This document shows, in pieces, positions 8,043 to 17,165 of a DNA stretch of 64,000 nt. The position numbers and the translations under genes are program-made. This stretch comes from Marinimicrococcus sp033875255. Lineage in GTDB: Bacteria > Pseudomonadota > Alphaproteobacteria > Geminicoccales > Geminicoccaceae. The notes beneath the pieces were generated by a model. The model was not told where the DNA came from and did not search any database. It was given only the letters and a program-made list of their open reading frames with translations. The stretch lies in contig JAWZSN010000006.1 in NCBI GenBank assembly GCA_033875255.1, forward strand, positions 62,001-126,000. The letters are read 5' to 3'. Within the stretch, counting starts at the first letter, position 1, and every line of letters begins with the position of its first letter.

Positions 8043-8921
8043 ATGACGGCCATTGTCTGCCTGATCGCCGATCCTGCCCGAACCCCTCTGGCACAAGCGC
8101 TGGTGCGCGAGGCGGCCGGCGCCGTCAAGGGCGAGCAGCGCTGGCTGGCGCCGGAGGAGGCGGTCGAGCTCGCGAGCCCGCTGGCCCCCGAGACGGCCCG
8201 CGCGATACTGGCGCCGATTCTCGAGGAGGCGGGCTGCGACTGGGCGGTGCTGCCGCAAGGCCATCGCCGCAAGAAGCTGCTGATCTCCGACATGGACAGC
8301 ACGATGATCACCGTCGAGTGCATCGACGAGCTGGCCGACTATGCCGGGATCAAGGCGCAGATCGCCGAGGTCACGCGCCGCGCCATGAACGGCGAGATCG
8401 AGTTCGCAACGGCCCTTCGCGAGCGGGTGGCCCTGCTCGAGGGTCTGCCGGCGAGCGTCATCGAGGAGGTCTGCCGCGAGCGGTTGCGGGCGATGCCCGG
8501 CGCGCGCACGCTGGTTGCCACGATGCGCGCGCACGGCGCCTACACGGCGCTGGTCTCCGGTGGCTTCACCAGCTTCACCGCCCATGTGCGGGCCCTGCTC
8601 GGCTTCGACATGGACGAGGCCAACGGCCTCGAGATCGCCGGCGGCAAGCTCACCGGCCGGTTGCACGGCCCGCTGCGCGATGCTTCCAGCAAGCTCGCCG
8701 CGCTCAACCGGCTGATCGGCGAGCGCGGGCTCGCCCGCGAGGAGACGCTGGCGGTCGGCGACGGCGCCAACGACCTGCCGATGATCCAGGCTGCCGGCCT
8801 CGGCGTCGCCTTCCGCGCCCACCCCAAGGTGCGCGCCCAGGCCCCGGTGCGCGTCGACCACGCCGACCTGACCGGCCTCCTCTTCCTCCAGGGCTACACC
8901 CGCGGGGAGTTCGCCGCCTGA
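8043..8921 (+). CDS. serB: Phosphoserine phosphatase
   Basis: This enzyme hydrolyses phosphoserine to serine, the last step of serine synthesis. The 292-residue HAD-fold protein has the nucleophile motif DMDST at residues 83-87 (Asp83 nucleophile, Asp85 acid/base), SGGF at 172-175 and the metal motif GDGAND at 239-244. The first 75 residues form the degenerate regulatory N-terminal domain usual in proteobacterial SerB. The ATG at 8043 is divergent from miaA with a gap of only about 30 bases. The 3' end overlaps the convergent DinB-like gene by 28 bases. Confidence 0.95.
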   Translation: MTAIVCLIADPARTPLAQALVREAAGAVKGEQRWLAPEEAVELASPLAPETARAILAPILEEAGCDWAVLPQGHRRKKLLISDMDSTMITVECIDELADYAGIKAQIAEVTRRAMNGEIEFATALRERVALLEGLPASVIEEVCRERLRAMPGARTLVATMRAHGAYTALVSGGFTSFTAHVRALLGFDMDEANGLEIAGGKLTGRLHGPLRDASSKLAALNRLIGERGLAREETLAVGDGANDLPMIQAAGLGVAFRAHPKVRAQAPVRVDHADLTGLLFLQGYTRGEFAA

Positions 8922-9412
8922 GGCGTCTCCCGCATGAAGTAGACGAGGTCGAGGGGCGGCGGGTCCACGGCAGTGGCCGAGAGCATGCCGTGGACCTGTC
9001 CGCGATGATGGGTCTGGTGGTTGAAGAGGTGCTGGAGGATCTCCACCACGCGATCGGCGAAGGGCTCGCCGCTCGACGCGCGGTAGCTGCAGACAGCGTC
9101 CAGACCCGCCTCGTCCACGCCGTTCACGAAGGACACGATGCGGGCGTCCAGAGCCTCGCGGGCGCCACGAAAGCCCGGCAGGTCCTCGTGCAACAGGGCG
9201 TCCAGCCTCAGCGTCAGGCTCTCACCCTCGAGCCGTGCGAGCCACAGACGGTCGCCCACCATGAGGTGGTTCAAGGTGCGGTGGATCGACCCGAAGAAGG
9301 ACGGCCGCGCCGCCTGCCACTCCCCTTCGCCGAGCCGGGCGCAGGCGTCGAGCAGGCGGCGGTTGGCCCAGGCGTTGTAGGCGGCGAAACGGTTGAAGAG
9401 CTCCTTGCGCAT
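8894..9412 (-). CDS. DinB family protein
   Basis: This 172-residue protein is a DinB/YfiT-like four-helix-bundle metalloprotein. The His triad that would bind a divalent metal is visible as His49 (TLNHLM), His132 and His136 (NHQTHHRGQ). Related proteins are thiol-dependent transferases or damage-inducible proteins of unknown substrate. Its start at 9412 follows GGGAGG. It is convergent with serB and overlaps its end by 28 bases. The LysR gene upstream runs in the same direction but ends 90 bases before this start. Confidence 0.88.
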   Translation of the reverse strand: MRKELFNRFAAYNAWANRRLLDACARLGEGEWQAARPSFFGSIHRTLNHLMVGDRLWLARLEGESLTLRLDALLHEDLPGFRGAREALDARIVSFVNGVDEAGLDAVCSYRASSGEPFADRVVEILQHLFNHQTHHRGQVHGMLSATAVDPPPLDLVYFMRETPQAANSPRV

Positions 9413-9501
9413 GGCGCTTCCTCCCGTGTTGACCGGGCTCACGCTAGAAGCGGCCGCTGCCGCGCAGAAGTGAGAAATCCGGCCGCGCCGATGAGCCTCG
9501 C

Positions 9502-10398
9502 TCAATCCTCCTCGGCCCGCGCCTCCTCCAGCAGCCACTCGCGCACCCGCCTGATCCGCGGCAGGCCGGCCCATTCCTCGGGGCAGGTTACCCAGTAGGC
9601 CTTGGGATCCCCGCAGCTTTGGCGGAACGGGACGACCAGCCAGCGCGCCTCGACCAGCGAGCGGACCAGCCGCCGCCCGGCGATCGCCACGCCCAGGCCA
9701 CGGGCGGCGGCCTGGAGGGCCAGATTGGTGCTCTCGAAGGTCTGGGTGCGGGCGCCTGCGAGGCTCGGCAGCCCTACCGAGGCGAGCCAGGACGGCCAGG
9801 CGTCGGGGCGCGCCGCCGAGGCCAGCAAAGTGTGGCGGGCCAGGTGCTCCGGCGCCAGCAGCGGCGGCTCGCGCGACAGCAGGATCGGGCTTGCCACCGG
9901 CAGCAGCGCGTCGCGGAAGAGAAGGTCGCTGCGCAGGCCCGGCCAGGCGCCGTCGCCGTGGCGGACGGCGAGATCGACGTCCTCGCGGGCGAAGTCGACC
10001 GGCCGGCTGCCGATCGCGAGCCGCACCTCGCTCGCCGGATAGCGCCGCTCGAAGCCGGGCAGCCGCGGCACCAGCCAGTGCAGCGCGAAGGTCTGCAGGA
10101 CGCTCAGCGTCACCGGTCCCTCGCGCTCCAGCTCGCGCACCGTCGCCACCGCCTCGCCGATCCGGGTAAAGCCCTCGCGCAAACCCGGCAGCATCGCTTC
10201 ACCCGCAGCCGTGGGCACCAGCCGGCGCCCCTCGCGGCGCGCCAGCTTGATGCCGAGATCGGCCTCGAGTCCGCGGATCTGGTGGCTGACCGCCGAGGGG
10301 GTGACGTGCAGCTCGGCGGCGGCATCGGCCAGGCGGCCGTGGCGCATGGCGCTCTCGAACGCCCGCAAGGCGCCCAAGGGCGGCAGATGACGGCTCAA
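9502..10398 (-). CDS. LysR-family transcriptional regulator (GcvA-like)
   Basis: This 298-residue DNA-binding regulator has an N-terminal winged helix (SRHLPPLGALRAFESA, then ELHVTPSAVSHQIRGLE) and a C-terminal periplasmic-binding-protein-like effector domain. The opening resembles GcvA. The start is a TTG at 10398, six bases after GGGAGG. The longer frame upstream would run into the divergent aminotransferase promoter region. Its divergent position, 122 bases from the ilvE-like gene, suggests it controls that gene, but the effector is unknown. Confidence 0.9.
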   Translation of the reverse strand: MSRHLPPLGALRAFESAMRHGRLADAAAELHVTPSAVSHQIRGLEADLGIKLARREGRRLVPTAAGEAMLPGLREGFTRIGEAVATVRELEREGPVTLSVLQTFALHWLVPRLPGFERRYPASEVRLAIGSRPVDFAREDVDLAVRHGDGAWPGLRSDLLFRDALLPVASPILLSREPPLLAPEHLARHTLLASAARPDAWPSWLASVGLPSLAGARTQTFESTNLALQAAARGLGVAIAGRRLVRSLVEARWLVVPFRQSCGDPKAYWVTCPEEWAGLPRIRRVREWLLEEARAEED

Positions 10399-10520
10399 GG
10401 CGAGCCTCCCGATCGTTGAGCCCTGCTCAACTGAAGCGGAAAATCGCCCGTTTGTCTCGGCCCGCCGCAGCCACGAACAGTTTCTCCTGCAACCCCGCAC
10501 CAATCAGGAGGCTCGTCACC

Positions 10521-11414
10521 GTGCTCACCGATCTCGCCGACCAGCCCGGCACCCTCTGGGTCGACGGCAGCTTCGCTCCCTGGACCGAGGCGAAGCTGCA
10601 CGTGCTCTCGCACAGCCTGCATTTCGCCGGCTCGGTCTTCGAGGGGATCCGGGTCTATGGCGGGCGGGCCTTCGCCCTGCACCAGCATCTGGAGCGGCTC
10701 GCGGCGTCGGCCGAGATGCTCGGCTACCGGCTGCCCTGGACCGTCGAGATGCTGGAAGAGACCTGCCACGCGCTGCTTGCCCGCCAGGAGCTGGCCGAGG
10801 GGTATATCCGGCCGATCGCCTGGCGCGGCTCCCAATCGGTCTCGGTGCCGGCCGCAGGCTGCCGGGTCCACGTGGCGATCGCCGCCTTCCCGTGGCCGAG
10901 CTATTACGGCGAGGAGCAGCGCCGGCGCGGCCTGCGGCTGGCCGTGGCGCGCTGGAAGCGCCCCTCGCCCGAGACCGCCCCCACCGCCAGCAAGACCGCC
11001 GGTCTCTACACCATCGCGACCATGGCGCGCGACGAGGCCAACGCCGCGGGCTTCGACGATGCGCTGATGCTCGACTGGCGCGGGCTGCTCGCCGAGGCGA
11101 CGGGCGCCAATCTCTTCCTGGTGATCGACGGGTCGCTGCACACGCCGCTACCCGACTGTTTTCTCGACGGCATCACCCGGCGCACGGTGATCGGCCTTGC
11201 GCGGGCGCGCGGGCTCGAGGTCGTGGAGCGTCACATGGCGCCCGGCGAGCTGGACCGGGCCCAGGGCGCCTTTCTCACGGGAACGGCGGTCGAGATCATG
11301 CCGGTGGCGGCGATCGGGGAGCGGGAGCTCGATCCCGCGCACCGGCTGATCCGGATGCTCGCCGCGGACTATGCGGCGCTGGTCCGCGGCGAGGATCCGG
11401 CGCCTACTCCTTGA
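10521..11414 (+). CDS. ilvE: Branched-chain amino acid aminotransferase (class IV)
   Basis: This pyridoxal-phosphate enzyme transfers amino groups between glutamate and branched-chain 2-ketoacids. The 297-residue fold-type IV protein has the PLP lysine at residue 158 (TASKTAGLY), the motif DALMLDW and the glycine-rich phosphate site EATGANLFL. The GTG at 10521 lies about eight bases after CAGGAGG. It is divergent from the LysR regulator and overlaps the end of htrA by 11 bases. A second class IV aminotransferase lies at 24 kb, so the labels ilvE and dat-like could be exchanged. Confidence 0.87.
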   Translation: MLTDLADQPGTLWVDGSFAPWTEAKLHVLSHSLHFAGSVFEGIRVYGGRAFALHQHLERLAASAEMLGYRLPWTVEMLEETCHALLARQELAEGYIRPIAWRGSQSVSVPAAGCRVHVAIAAFPWPSYYGEEQRRRGLRLAVARWKRPSPETAPTASKTAGLYTIATMARDEANAAGFDDALMLDWRGLLAEATGANLFLVIDGSLHTPLPDCFLDGITRRTVIGLARARGLEVVERHMAPGELDRAQGAFLTGTAVEIMPVAAIGERELDPAHRLIRMLAADYAALVRGEDPAPTP

Positions 11415-12900
11415 AGCGCACGGCTACGAAGCGCAGGTCGCCCTGCCTGTCGATCAGCAGCAGGGCGGCGCGCTTGTCCTGCTGGCGGGCCTCGGCGACC
11501 TTGGCCACCAGCTCGGCCGGGGCAGACACCTCCTCCTGGCCGACCTCGACCACGAGATCGCCGGCCCTGAGATTCTCTTGTGCTGCGGGCCCGTTGGGCG
11601 CCACCTCGACGATGACCACGCCGCGGGCGTCCTCGGGCAGGCCGAAGCGCGCCCGCAGCTCATCGTCGAGGGCCGCCACGGTGAGCCCCAGCTCGGGAAT
11701 CTCGGCGCTCGGCGCGGCCTGGTCGGGAACCTGAGGAGCGCCGAGCTCGGCCAGCTGCTCGTCCTCGGGCAGCTCGCCCAGCACCACCTCGAGGCTCTGC
11801 CGCTCGCCGCGCCGCCAGACCACCACCGGCACCTTCTCGCCGACCGGCGTCTCGGCCACGATGCGCGGCAGGTTGCGCATGCGGTCGATCTTGTGACCGT
11901 TAAACTCGAGGATCACGTCGCCGGCCTCGATGGCCGAGTTGGCGGCGGGACCGCCCGGCGTGACGCTGGCGACGAGCGCGCCCTCGGAGTCCTCGAGGCC
12001 CAGCCCCTCGGCGATCTCCTCGGTGACCGACTGGATCCGCACGCCCAGCCAGCCGCGCGACACCCGGCCGGTAGCCTTGATGCTGTCGATCACCGGCTTG
12101 GCGAGGTTGGCGGGGATGGCAAAGCCGATGCCGACATTGCCGCCCGAGGGCGAGAAGATCGCCGTGTTCACGCCGAAGACGGTGCCTTCCAGGGTGAAGC
12201 TCGGGCCGCCGGAATTGCCGCGGTTGATGGCCGCGTCGACCTGGATGAAGTCGTCGTAGGGGCCGGAGCGGATGTCGCGGCCGCGCGCCGAGACGATGCC
12301 GGCGGTGACCGAGGAGCCCAGCCCGAACGGATTGCCGATCGCCAGCATCCAGTCGCCCACCCGCACCGCGTCGCTGTCGGCCCACTCGAGATAGGGCAGC
12401 GGCTTGGGCGACTCGATCTTGAGCAAAGCGAGGTCGGTTTTGGTGTCGCGGCCCACGAGCGTGGCGGGAAATTCCCGATCGTCGCTCATCAGCACCGAGA
12501 TCTCGTCGGCGTCGGCGATGACGTGGTTGTTGGTGACCACGAAACCTTCGGGATCGATGATGAAGCCCGACCCCAGCGAGAAGGTGCGGCGCGGCATCTG
12601 CTGCTCGCGCTCGCGGTCGAAGAACTCCTTGAAAAACTCCTCGAAGGGCGAGCCCGGCGGCACCTGCGGCATCGGGAACGGCTCGTCCCGCCCCTGGATC
12701 GCCTTGCGGGTCGAGACGTTGACGACGGCGGGCGCCACGCGGTCGACGAGATCCGCGAAACCGGGAGGTCCCGGCTGCGCCACGCCATCCTGCGCCAGCA
12801 TGCCCGCCGCCATGACCGCTGCGAGCAGGCGCACCGCGACCAGACGGCCTAGCGCGCGGGGACGCACGGCGCTGCGCCCGCCCGAGCCAAACTTTACCAT
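11404..12900 (-). CDS. degP: Periplasmic serine protease HtrA/DegP type
   Basis: This exported trypsin-like protease and chaperone degrades misfolded envelope proteins. The 498-residue precursor has a hydrophobic signal segment near residues 20-42. The catalytic triad is His126 (NNHVIADAD), Asp156 (DLALLK) and Ser230 (GNSGGPS), followed by two PDZ domains (around 275-370 and 400-490). The ATG at 12900 follows GGGAGGAG. It ends the hflK-hflC-DUF2065-htrA set typical of Alphaproteobacteria, which links membrane and periplasmic protein quality control. Confidence 0.95.
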   Translation of the reverse strand: MVKFGSGGRSAVRPRALGRLVAVRLLAAVMAAGMLAQDGVAQPGPPGFADLVDRVAPAVVNVSTRKAIQGRDEPFPMPQVPPGSPFEEFFKEFFDREREQQMPRRTFSLGSGFIIDPEGFVVTNNHVIADADEISVLMSDDREFPATLVGRDTKTDLALLKIESPKPLPYLEWADSDAVRVGDWMLAIGNPFGLGSSVTAGIVSARGRDIRSGPYDDFIQVDAAINRGNSGGPSFTLEGTVFGVNTAIFSPSGGNVGIGFAIPANLAKPVIDSIKATGRVSRGWLGVRIQSVTEEIAEGLGLEDSEGALVASVTPGGPAANSAIEAGDVILEFNGHKIDRMRNLPRIVAETPVGEKVPVVVWRRGERQSLEVVLGELPEDEQLAELGAPQVPDQAAPSAEIPELGLTVAALDDELRARFGLPEDARGVVIVEVAPNGPAAQENLRAGDLVVEVGQEEVSAPAELVAKVAEARQQDKRAALLLIDRQGDLRFVAVRFKE

Positions 12901-13043
12901 CCCCACTCCTCCCGTGAACCACCCCACCGGGCGTTCTGCTGGGCCGGGACGGCCGCCATCATCGCGGACGCGGCCTCCGCCGGCCCGCCGATTGTGTCAT
13001 TGCCGTTCGCCATCCCGCAAGAGCGCGAGAGGCTCACCCGGCA

Positions 13044-13229
13044 TCAGCCGCGAATGAGCCAGATGCCGAGCACGCCCAATGCCGCGAAGAGCAGGCCGCC
13101 GATCCTGAGCTGACCGGGATCGAGCTCGGCGGCGCGCTGGGCGGCGCCGCGCATGGCGTGCGGGAACAGCGACCACAGCACCCCCTCGATGACGAGGACG
13201 AGCGCAGCGGCCGTCAGGAGATCCTGCAT
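13044..13229 (-). CDS. DUF2065 family small membrane protein
   Basis: This 61-residue inner-membrane protein has two hydrophobic helices (residues 4-24 and 42-59) joined by a polar turn. It matches DUF2065, a family repeatedly found between hflC and the htrA-type protease. Function is unknown; the fixed position suggests a role with the HflKC complex. The interval to hflC is 72 bases and to htrA about 140 bases, which is compatible with one operon. Confidence 0.8.
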   Translation of the reverse strand: MQDLLTAAALVLVIEGVLWSLFPHAMRGAAQRAAELDPGQLRIGGLLFAALGVLGIWLIRG

Positions 13230-13301
13230 GGCCTGCTCCAGGCGAACTCGGGAGAGGGCCGCGCCGCGGCTAGCGGCGCGGCCCCGGGTGCGGGACGATG
13301 G

Positions 13302-14294
13302 CTACTGCGCGCGGTCCATCGACGCTCCGGCGTCGGAGGCGGGGCCGGCCGGTGTGGCCGGCGCTGCCCGCGGGCTGCCGCCATCGGGCGTGGCGACATC
13401 TGCCCAGGAGCCCTTCTCGCGACCGCCACCGCCGCGCGGATCGCTGAAGTAGCGGAAGAACTCGCTGTCGGGCGAGATGACGAGGCTGGTGCTCTCGTCG
13501 CCCAGGGCATCGCGGTAGGCCTGCATCGAGCGGAAGAACCCGAAGAACTCGGGATCCTGGCCGTAGGCCTCTCCGAAGATCCGCACCGCCTCGGCATCGC
13601 CCTCGCCGCGGGTGATCGAGGCCTGCTTGTCCGCCTCGGCGATCAGCACGCGCCGCTCGCGATCGGCCCGGGCGCGGATGCGCTGGGCGATCTCGGCGCC
13701 CTGCGCACGCAGCTCCTTGGCCTCGCGCTCGCGCTCGGTCTGCATCCGGCGAAAGATCGCCTGGCTGTTCTCGGGCGGCAGGTCGGCCCGCTTGATGCGC
13801 ACGTCGACGATGTCGATGCCGAAGCGGGCGAGCGCCCGGTTCGCCTCCTGGCGGATGCGCCCCATGAGCTGCGTGCGGTCGTCGCTGAGGATCTGGAACA
13901 GCGAGACCTCGCCCAGGACACTGCGCAGAGCCGAGAAGATGATTGGCTCGAGGCGGGTGCGGAATGCCGCCTCGCCACCGGACGCCTGCCTGAAGCGGAG
14001 CGGATCGTCGATCCGGTAGCGGGCGAAGACGTCGACCACCAGCCGCTTCTGGTCGCCCAGCACCAGCTCCACCGAGGGAGCATCGAAGTCGAGCACGCGC
14101 CGCTCGAAATACTCGGCCTGCTGGAGCAGCGGCAGCTTGAGATGCAGGCCCGGCTCCTTGACGACCCGGATCGGTTCGCCGAACTGGAGGATCAGCGCCT
14201 GCTGGCTCTGGTGCACGGTGTAGAGCGAGCCCGCGAGGGCTACGAGCGCGGCGCCGGCGAGGGCCGCGACGCCGACGATGACCTTCTGGCTCAT
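13302..14294 (-). CDS. hflC: HflC, modulator of FtsH protease
   Basis: HflC is an SPFH/prohibitin-family inner-membrane protein that forms a cage with HflK around FtsH. The 330-residue protein has one N-terminal membrane anchor (about residues 5-24), the SPFH domain beginning at HQSQQALILQFG, and a long charged coiled coil (EREREAKELRAQG and onward). The C-terminal tail is low-complexity and rich in Gly, Pro and Ala. Its start codon overlaps the stop of hflK by four bases, so the two are translationally coupled. Confidence 0.95.
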   Translation of the reverse strand: MSQKVIVGVAALAGAALVALAGSLYTVHQSQQALILQFGEPIRVVKEPGLHLKLPLLQQAEYFERRVLDFDAPSVELVLGDQKRLVVDVFARYRIDDPLRFRQASGGEAAFRTRLEPIIFSALRSVLGEVSLFQILSDDRTQLMGRIRQEANRALARFGIDIVDVRIKRADLPPENSQAIFRRMQTEREREAKELRAQGAEIAQRIRARADRERRVLIAEADKQASITRGEGDAEAVRIFGEAYGQDPEFFGFFRSMQAYRDALGDESTSLVISPDSEFFRYFSDPRGGGGREKGSWADVATPDGGSPRAAPATPAGPASDAGASMDRAQ

Positions 14295-15433
14295 TGCGCC
14301 ACCCCCGTCTGGCCGGCGGCCTTCTGCTGCTGGCGCTTCTCGATCTCCGGCAGAGCCAGATAGGGCACCACGCTGCCGACCCCCTCCTTGCCGCCGATGA
14401 TGGTCTTGTTCATGCCGCTCAACACGTCCTGCATCGTGTCGAGATAGAGCCGCCGCAAGGTCACCTCCTTGGCCTTCTCGTACTCGCGCAGGACCGATTC
14501 GAAGCGCTGCGCCTCACCATCGGCGCGGGCCACCACCTCCTGCTTGTGCGCCTCCGCCTCCTGCAGCAGCCGTTCGGCCTCGCCGCGAGCGCGCGGGATG
14601 ATGTCGTTGGCGAAGGCTTCCGCCTCGTTCTGCTGCCGCTCGCGGTCGGCCTGGGCGCGCTGGACGTCGCGGAACGCGTCGATCACCTCGGCCGGCGGAT
14701 CGGACTTTTGCAGCTGCACCTCGTCGATCTCGATGCCGGCGCCGTAATCGTTCATGAGCTCCTGGAGCTGCTCGCGGGCCTTCGTCTCGATCAGCCGGCG
14801 CCCCTCGGTGGTCGCCTGGACGATGGGCGTCTGGCCGATGATCTCGCGCATCACGCTCTCGGCCACCGCCTTCACGGTGTTCTCCGGGTCGCGGATGTTG
14901 AAGAGATAGGCCGCGGGATCCGCGATCTTCCACAGGACGACGAAGTTGATGTCGATGATGTTCTCGTCGCCAGTGAGCATGAGCGCCTCTTCGCCCACCT
15001 CGCGCGCGCTGGAGCTCCGCGGCCCGCCGCCGGCCGAGCGGAAGCCGACCTCGATCCGGTTCACGCGGGTCACCTGCGGGGTCAGCACCTCCTCGATCGG
15101 CCAGGGGAGATGGTAGTTCAGGCCGGGGCTGGTCACCCGCTGCAGCTTGCCGAAGCGCAGCACCACGCCCTGCTCCTCCGGCAGCACGCGGTAGACACCC
15201 GAGGCCAGCCAGAGCGCCACGGCACCCAGCACCACGAGCGCCACTGCCCGTTTCTGGCCGGCGCCGCCGGGACCTCCCGGGAACAGCCGCTTCACCTTCT
15301 CCTGGCTCTTGCGGATCAGCTCCTCGAGGTCCGGCGGCTGCTGCTGGCCCCCGGGGCGGCCGCCCCAAGGGCCCTGTCCGCCGCCACCTTGCCAGCCGCC
15401 ACCGCCACTGCCACCTTGCGTATTCCAGGGCAT
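14291..15433 (-). CDS. hflK: HflK, modulator of FtsH protease
   Basis: HflK is the partner of HflC in the FtsH-regulating membrane complex. The 380-residue protein begins MPWNTQGG, has a Gly/Gln-rich cytoplasmic N-terminus, one membrane helix (about residues 62-80), an SPFH domain starting at EEQGVVLRFG and a coiled coil rich in Glu and Arg. The ATG at 15433 follows GGAGACGG. The reading frame extends upstream, but the Gly-rich start matches the family. It is divergent from mrp. Confidence 0.95.
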   Translation of the reverse strand: MPWNTQGGSGGGGWQGGGGQGPWGGRPGGQQQPPDLEELIRKSQEKVKRLFPGGPGGAGQKRAVALVVLGAVALWLASGVYRVLPEEQGVVLRFGKLQRVTSPGLNYHLPWPIEEVLTPQVTRVNRIEVGFRSAGGGPRSSSAREVGEEALMLTGDENIIDINFVVLWKIADPAAYLFNIRDPENTVKAVAESVMREIIGQTPIVQATTEGRRLIETKAREQLQELMNDYGAGIEIDEVQLQKSDPPAEVIDAFRDVQRAQADRERQQNEAEAFANDIIPRARGEAERLLQEAEAHKQEVVARADGEAQRFESVLREYEKAKEVTLRRLYLDTMQDVLSGMNKTIIGGKEGVGSVVPYLALPEIEKRQQQKAAGQTGVAQ

Positions 15434-15503
15434 TCCGTCTCCGATCCGCAGCGGGCGCGCACCGGCCCGCCGGCCGGCCCTCCCCTTCGACCCAATCACG
15501 CTC

Positions 15504-15532
15504 TATATCGGGCAGCGGGCAAGGGGGATCAA
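15504..15532 (-). promoter_or_regulatory. Candidate promoter of hflK-hflC operon
   Basis: Reading leftward, TTGATC (complement of 15527-15532) is followed after 17 bases by GATATA (complement of 15504-15509). It lies between hflK and the divergent mrp gene and overlaps the mrp ribosome binding region. It is a pattern match only. Confidence 0.35.
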
Positions 15533-15534
15533 CC

Positions 15535-16659
15535 ATGAGCGAATTAACAAAAGACCATGTTCTCGCCGCGCTGCGCGGCGTGCGCCACCCGAATCGCGAC
15601 CAGGACGTGGTCAGCATGGGGCTGATCTCGGGCGTGGTGGTCAAGGGCCAGAATGTCGGCTTCGCGATCGAGGTGGATCCAAAAGAGGCGCCGGCGCTCG
15701 AATCGCTGCGCCGGGCATGCGAGGCGGCGGTCAAGGCGCTGCCCGGCGTGGCGAGCTGTACCGCGGTTCTCACCGCCGAGCGCGCGCCAGGCGGGCGCGA
15801 GCATGCGGGGCCGGCACCGACGCTCGGCCAGCCGCGCCCGCCGCACCTCGAGAAGCCGCTGGTGCCGGGCGTCAGGTCGATCATCGCGGTGGCCTCCGGC
15901 AAGGGTGGCGTGGGCAAGTCCACGACCTCGGTCAACCTCGCCATGGGGCTGGCCGCGGTGGGCCAGCGGGTGGGGCTTCTCGACGCCGACATCTACGGGC
16001 CCTCGCTGCCGCGCATGACCGGCATCGCGCGCCGGCCGCAAAGCCGCGACGGCCAGAAGCTCGAGCCCATGGAGAGCTACGGCGTCAAGGTGATGTCGAT
16101 GGGCTTTCTGGTCGACGAGGACGCGCCGATGATCTGGCGCGGGCCGATGGTGCAGAGCGCCATCCAGCAGATGCTCTCGGACGTGGAGTGGGGCGAGCTC
16201 GACGTGCTCGTGGTGGACCTGCCGCCCGGCACCGGCGACGCCCAGCTCACCATGGCGCAGCGCGTGCCGCTGACCGGCGCGGTGATCGTCTCGACGCCGC
16301 AGGACATCGCGCTGCTGGATGCCCGCAAGGCCATCAACATGTTCAGGAAGGTCGACGTGCCGATCCTCGGCATCGTCGAGAACATGTCCTATTTTTGTTG
16401 CCCGAGCTGCGGCCACCGGGCGGAGATCTTCGCTCATGGCGGCGCCAGGGCGTGTGCCGAGAAATACGGTGTCGACTTCCTGGCGGAGATCCCGCTCGAC
16501 ATCGCCATTCGCGAGACCTCGGACGGCGGCCGGCCGATCGTGGTGAGCGACCCCGACAGCCCCCAGGCCCAGGCCTATCGCCAGCTCGCCATGACGGTGC
16601 GCGACAAGCTCGCCAGCGGCGCCAGCGTTCGGCAGCCGCCGCGCATCCTGCAAATGTAG
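15535..16659 (+). CDS. mrp: Mrp/NBP35 family iron-sulfur carrier ATPase
   Basis: This P-loop ATPase is thought to carry and deliver Fe-S clusters to apoproteins. The 374-residue protein has an N-terminal MIP18-like domain (residues 1-80), a deviant Walker A motif SGKGGVGKST at 121-130, and the cluster-binding CxxC as CPSC near residue 287. The Gly/Pro-rich linker around residues 84-108 joins the two parts. It is divergent from hflK and is followed by a strong bidirectional terminator. Confidence 0.94.
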   Translation: MSELTKDHVLAALRGVRHPNRDQDVVSMGLISGVVVKGQNVGFAIEVDPKEAPALESLRRACEAAVKALPGVASCTAVLTAERAPGGREHAGPAPTLGQPRPPHLEKPLVPGVRSIIAVASGKGGVGKSTTSVNLAMGLAAVGQRVGLLDADIYGPSLPRMTGIARRPQSRDGQKLEPMESYGVKVMSMGFLVDEDAPMIWRGPMVQSAIQQMLSDVEWGELDVLVVDLPPGTGDAQLTMAQRVPLTGAVIVSTPQDIALLDARKAINMFRKVDVPILGIVENMSYFCCPSCGHRAEIFAHGGARACAEKYGVDFLAEIPLDIAIRETSDGGRPIVVSDPDSPQAQAYRQLAMTVRDKLASGASVRQPPRILQM

Positions 16660-16671
16660 GGCCCGAACGAT

Positions 16672-16704
16672 AAGGCGGCCGGACGCTCGCGCGCCGGCCG
16701 CCTT
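16672..16704. terminator. Bidirectional intrinsic terminator, mrp/atpC
   Basis: An 11-base-pair stem (AAGGCGGCCGG with CCGGCCGCCTT) around an 11-base loop lies between the convergent ends of mrp and atpC. The plus strand continues with TTTCGTCTG. It can end both transcripts. Confidence 0.75.
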
Positions 16705-16733
16705 TCGTCTGTTCCGCCGGGAGCGGAGGCTGC

Positions 16734-17150
16734 CTAGGCGGCCTCCGCGGCCTCCAGCCGGGCCTGCGCCACGCGGATCGCCCGCTCGAGGCGCTCGCGC
16801 TCGCTCTCGCTCGGCTCCTTCGCGTCCGCCAGATCCTCCTCGGCGTTCTTCAACGCCTGGCGGGCCTTCTCGGCATCGAGCTCGTCGACCGGCTCGGCAG
16901 CTTCGCCGAGCACGATGCAGCCTTGCCCGTTCACCTCGGCGAACCCGCCGGCGACGAAGATCCGCCGCTCGAGCTTGTCGCCGCGATAGATGCCGATGAT
17001 GCCCGGCCGCAGCAGCGAGAGGAAGGGGGCGTGCTGGGGGAGGACGCCGAAGTCGCCCTCCGAGCCCGGCAGCACCACCATGTCCACCTCTTCGCTGGCA
17101 AGCAGCCGCTCAGGCGCCACCAGCTCGAACCTCAGGGTGTTGTCGGCCAT
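16734..17150 (-). CDS. atpC: ATP synthase epsilon subunit
   Basis: Epsilon belongs to the F1 central stalk and regulates ATP hydrolysis. The 138-residue protein has the N-terminal beta-sandwich (RFELVAPERLL, then DFGVLPQHAPF) and a C-terminal charged helical hairpin rich in Glu, Ala and Arg. It is the last gene of the atpHAGDC set, 15 bases after atpD, and ends at a bidirectional terminator. Confidence 0.96.
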   Translation of the reverse strand: MADNTLRFELVAPERLLASEEVDMVVLPGSEGDFGVLPQHAPFLSLLRPGIIGIYRGDKLERRIFVAGGFAEVNGQGCIVLGEAAEPVDELDAEKARQALKNAEEDLADAKEPSESERERLERAIRVAQARLEAAEAA

Positions 17151-17165
17151 CGCCCCCTACCTCGC

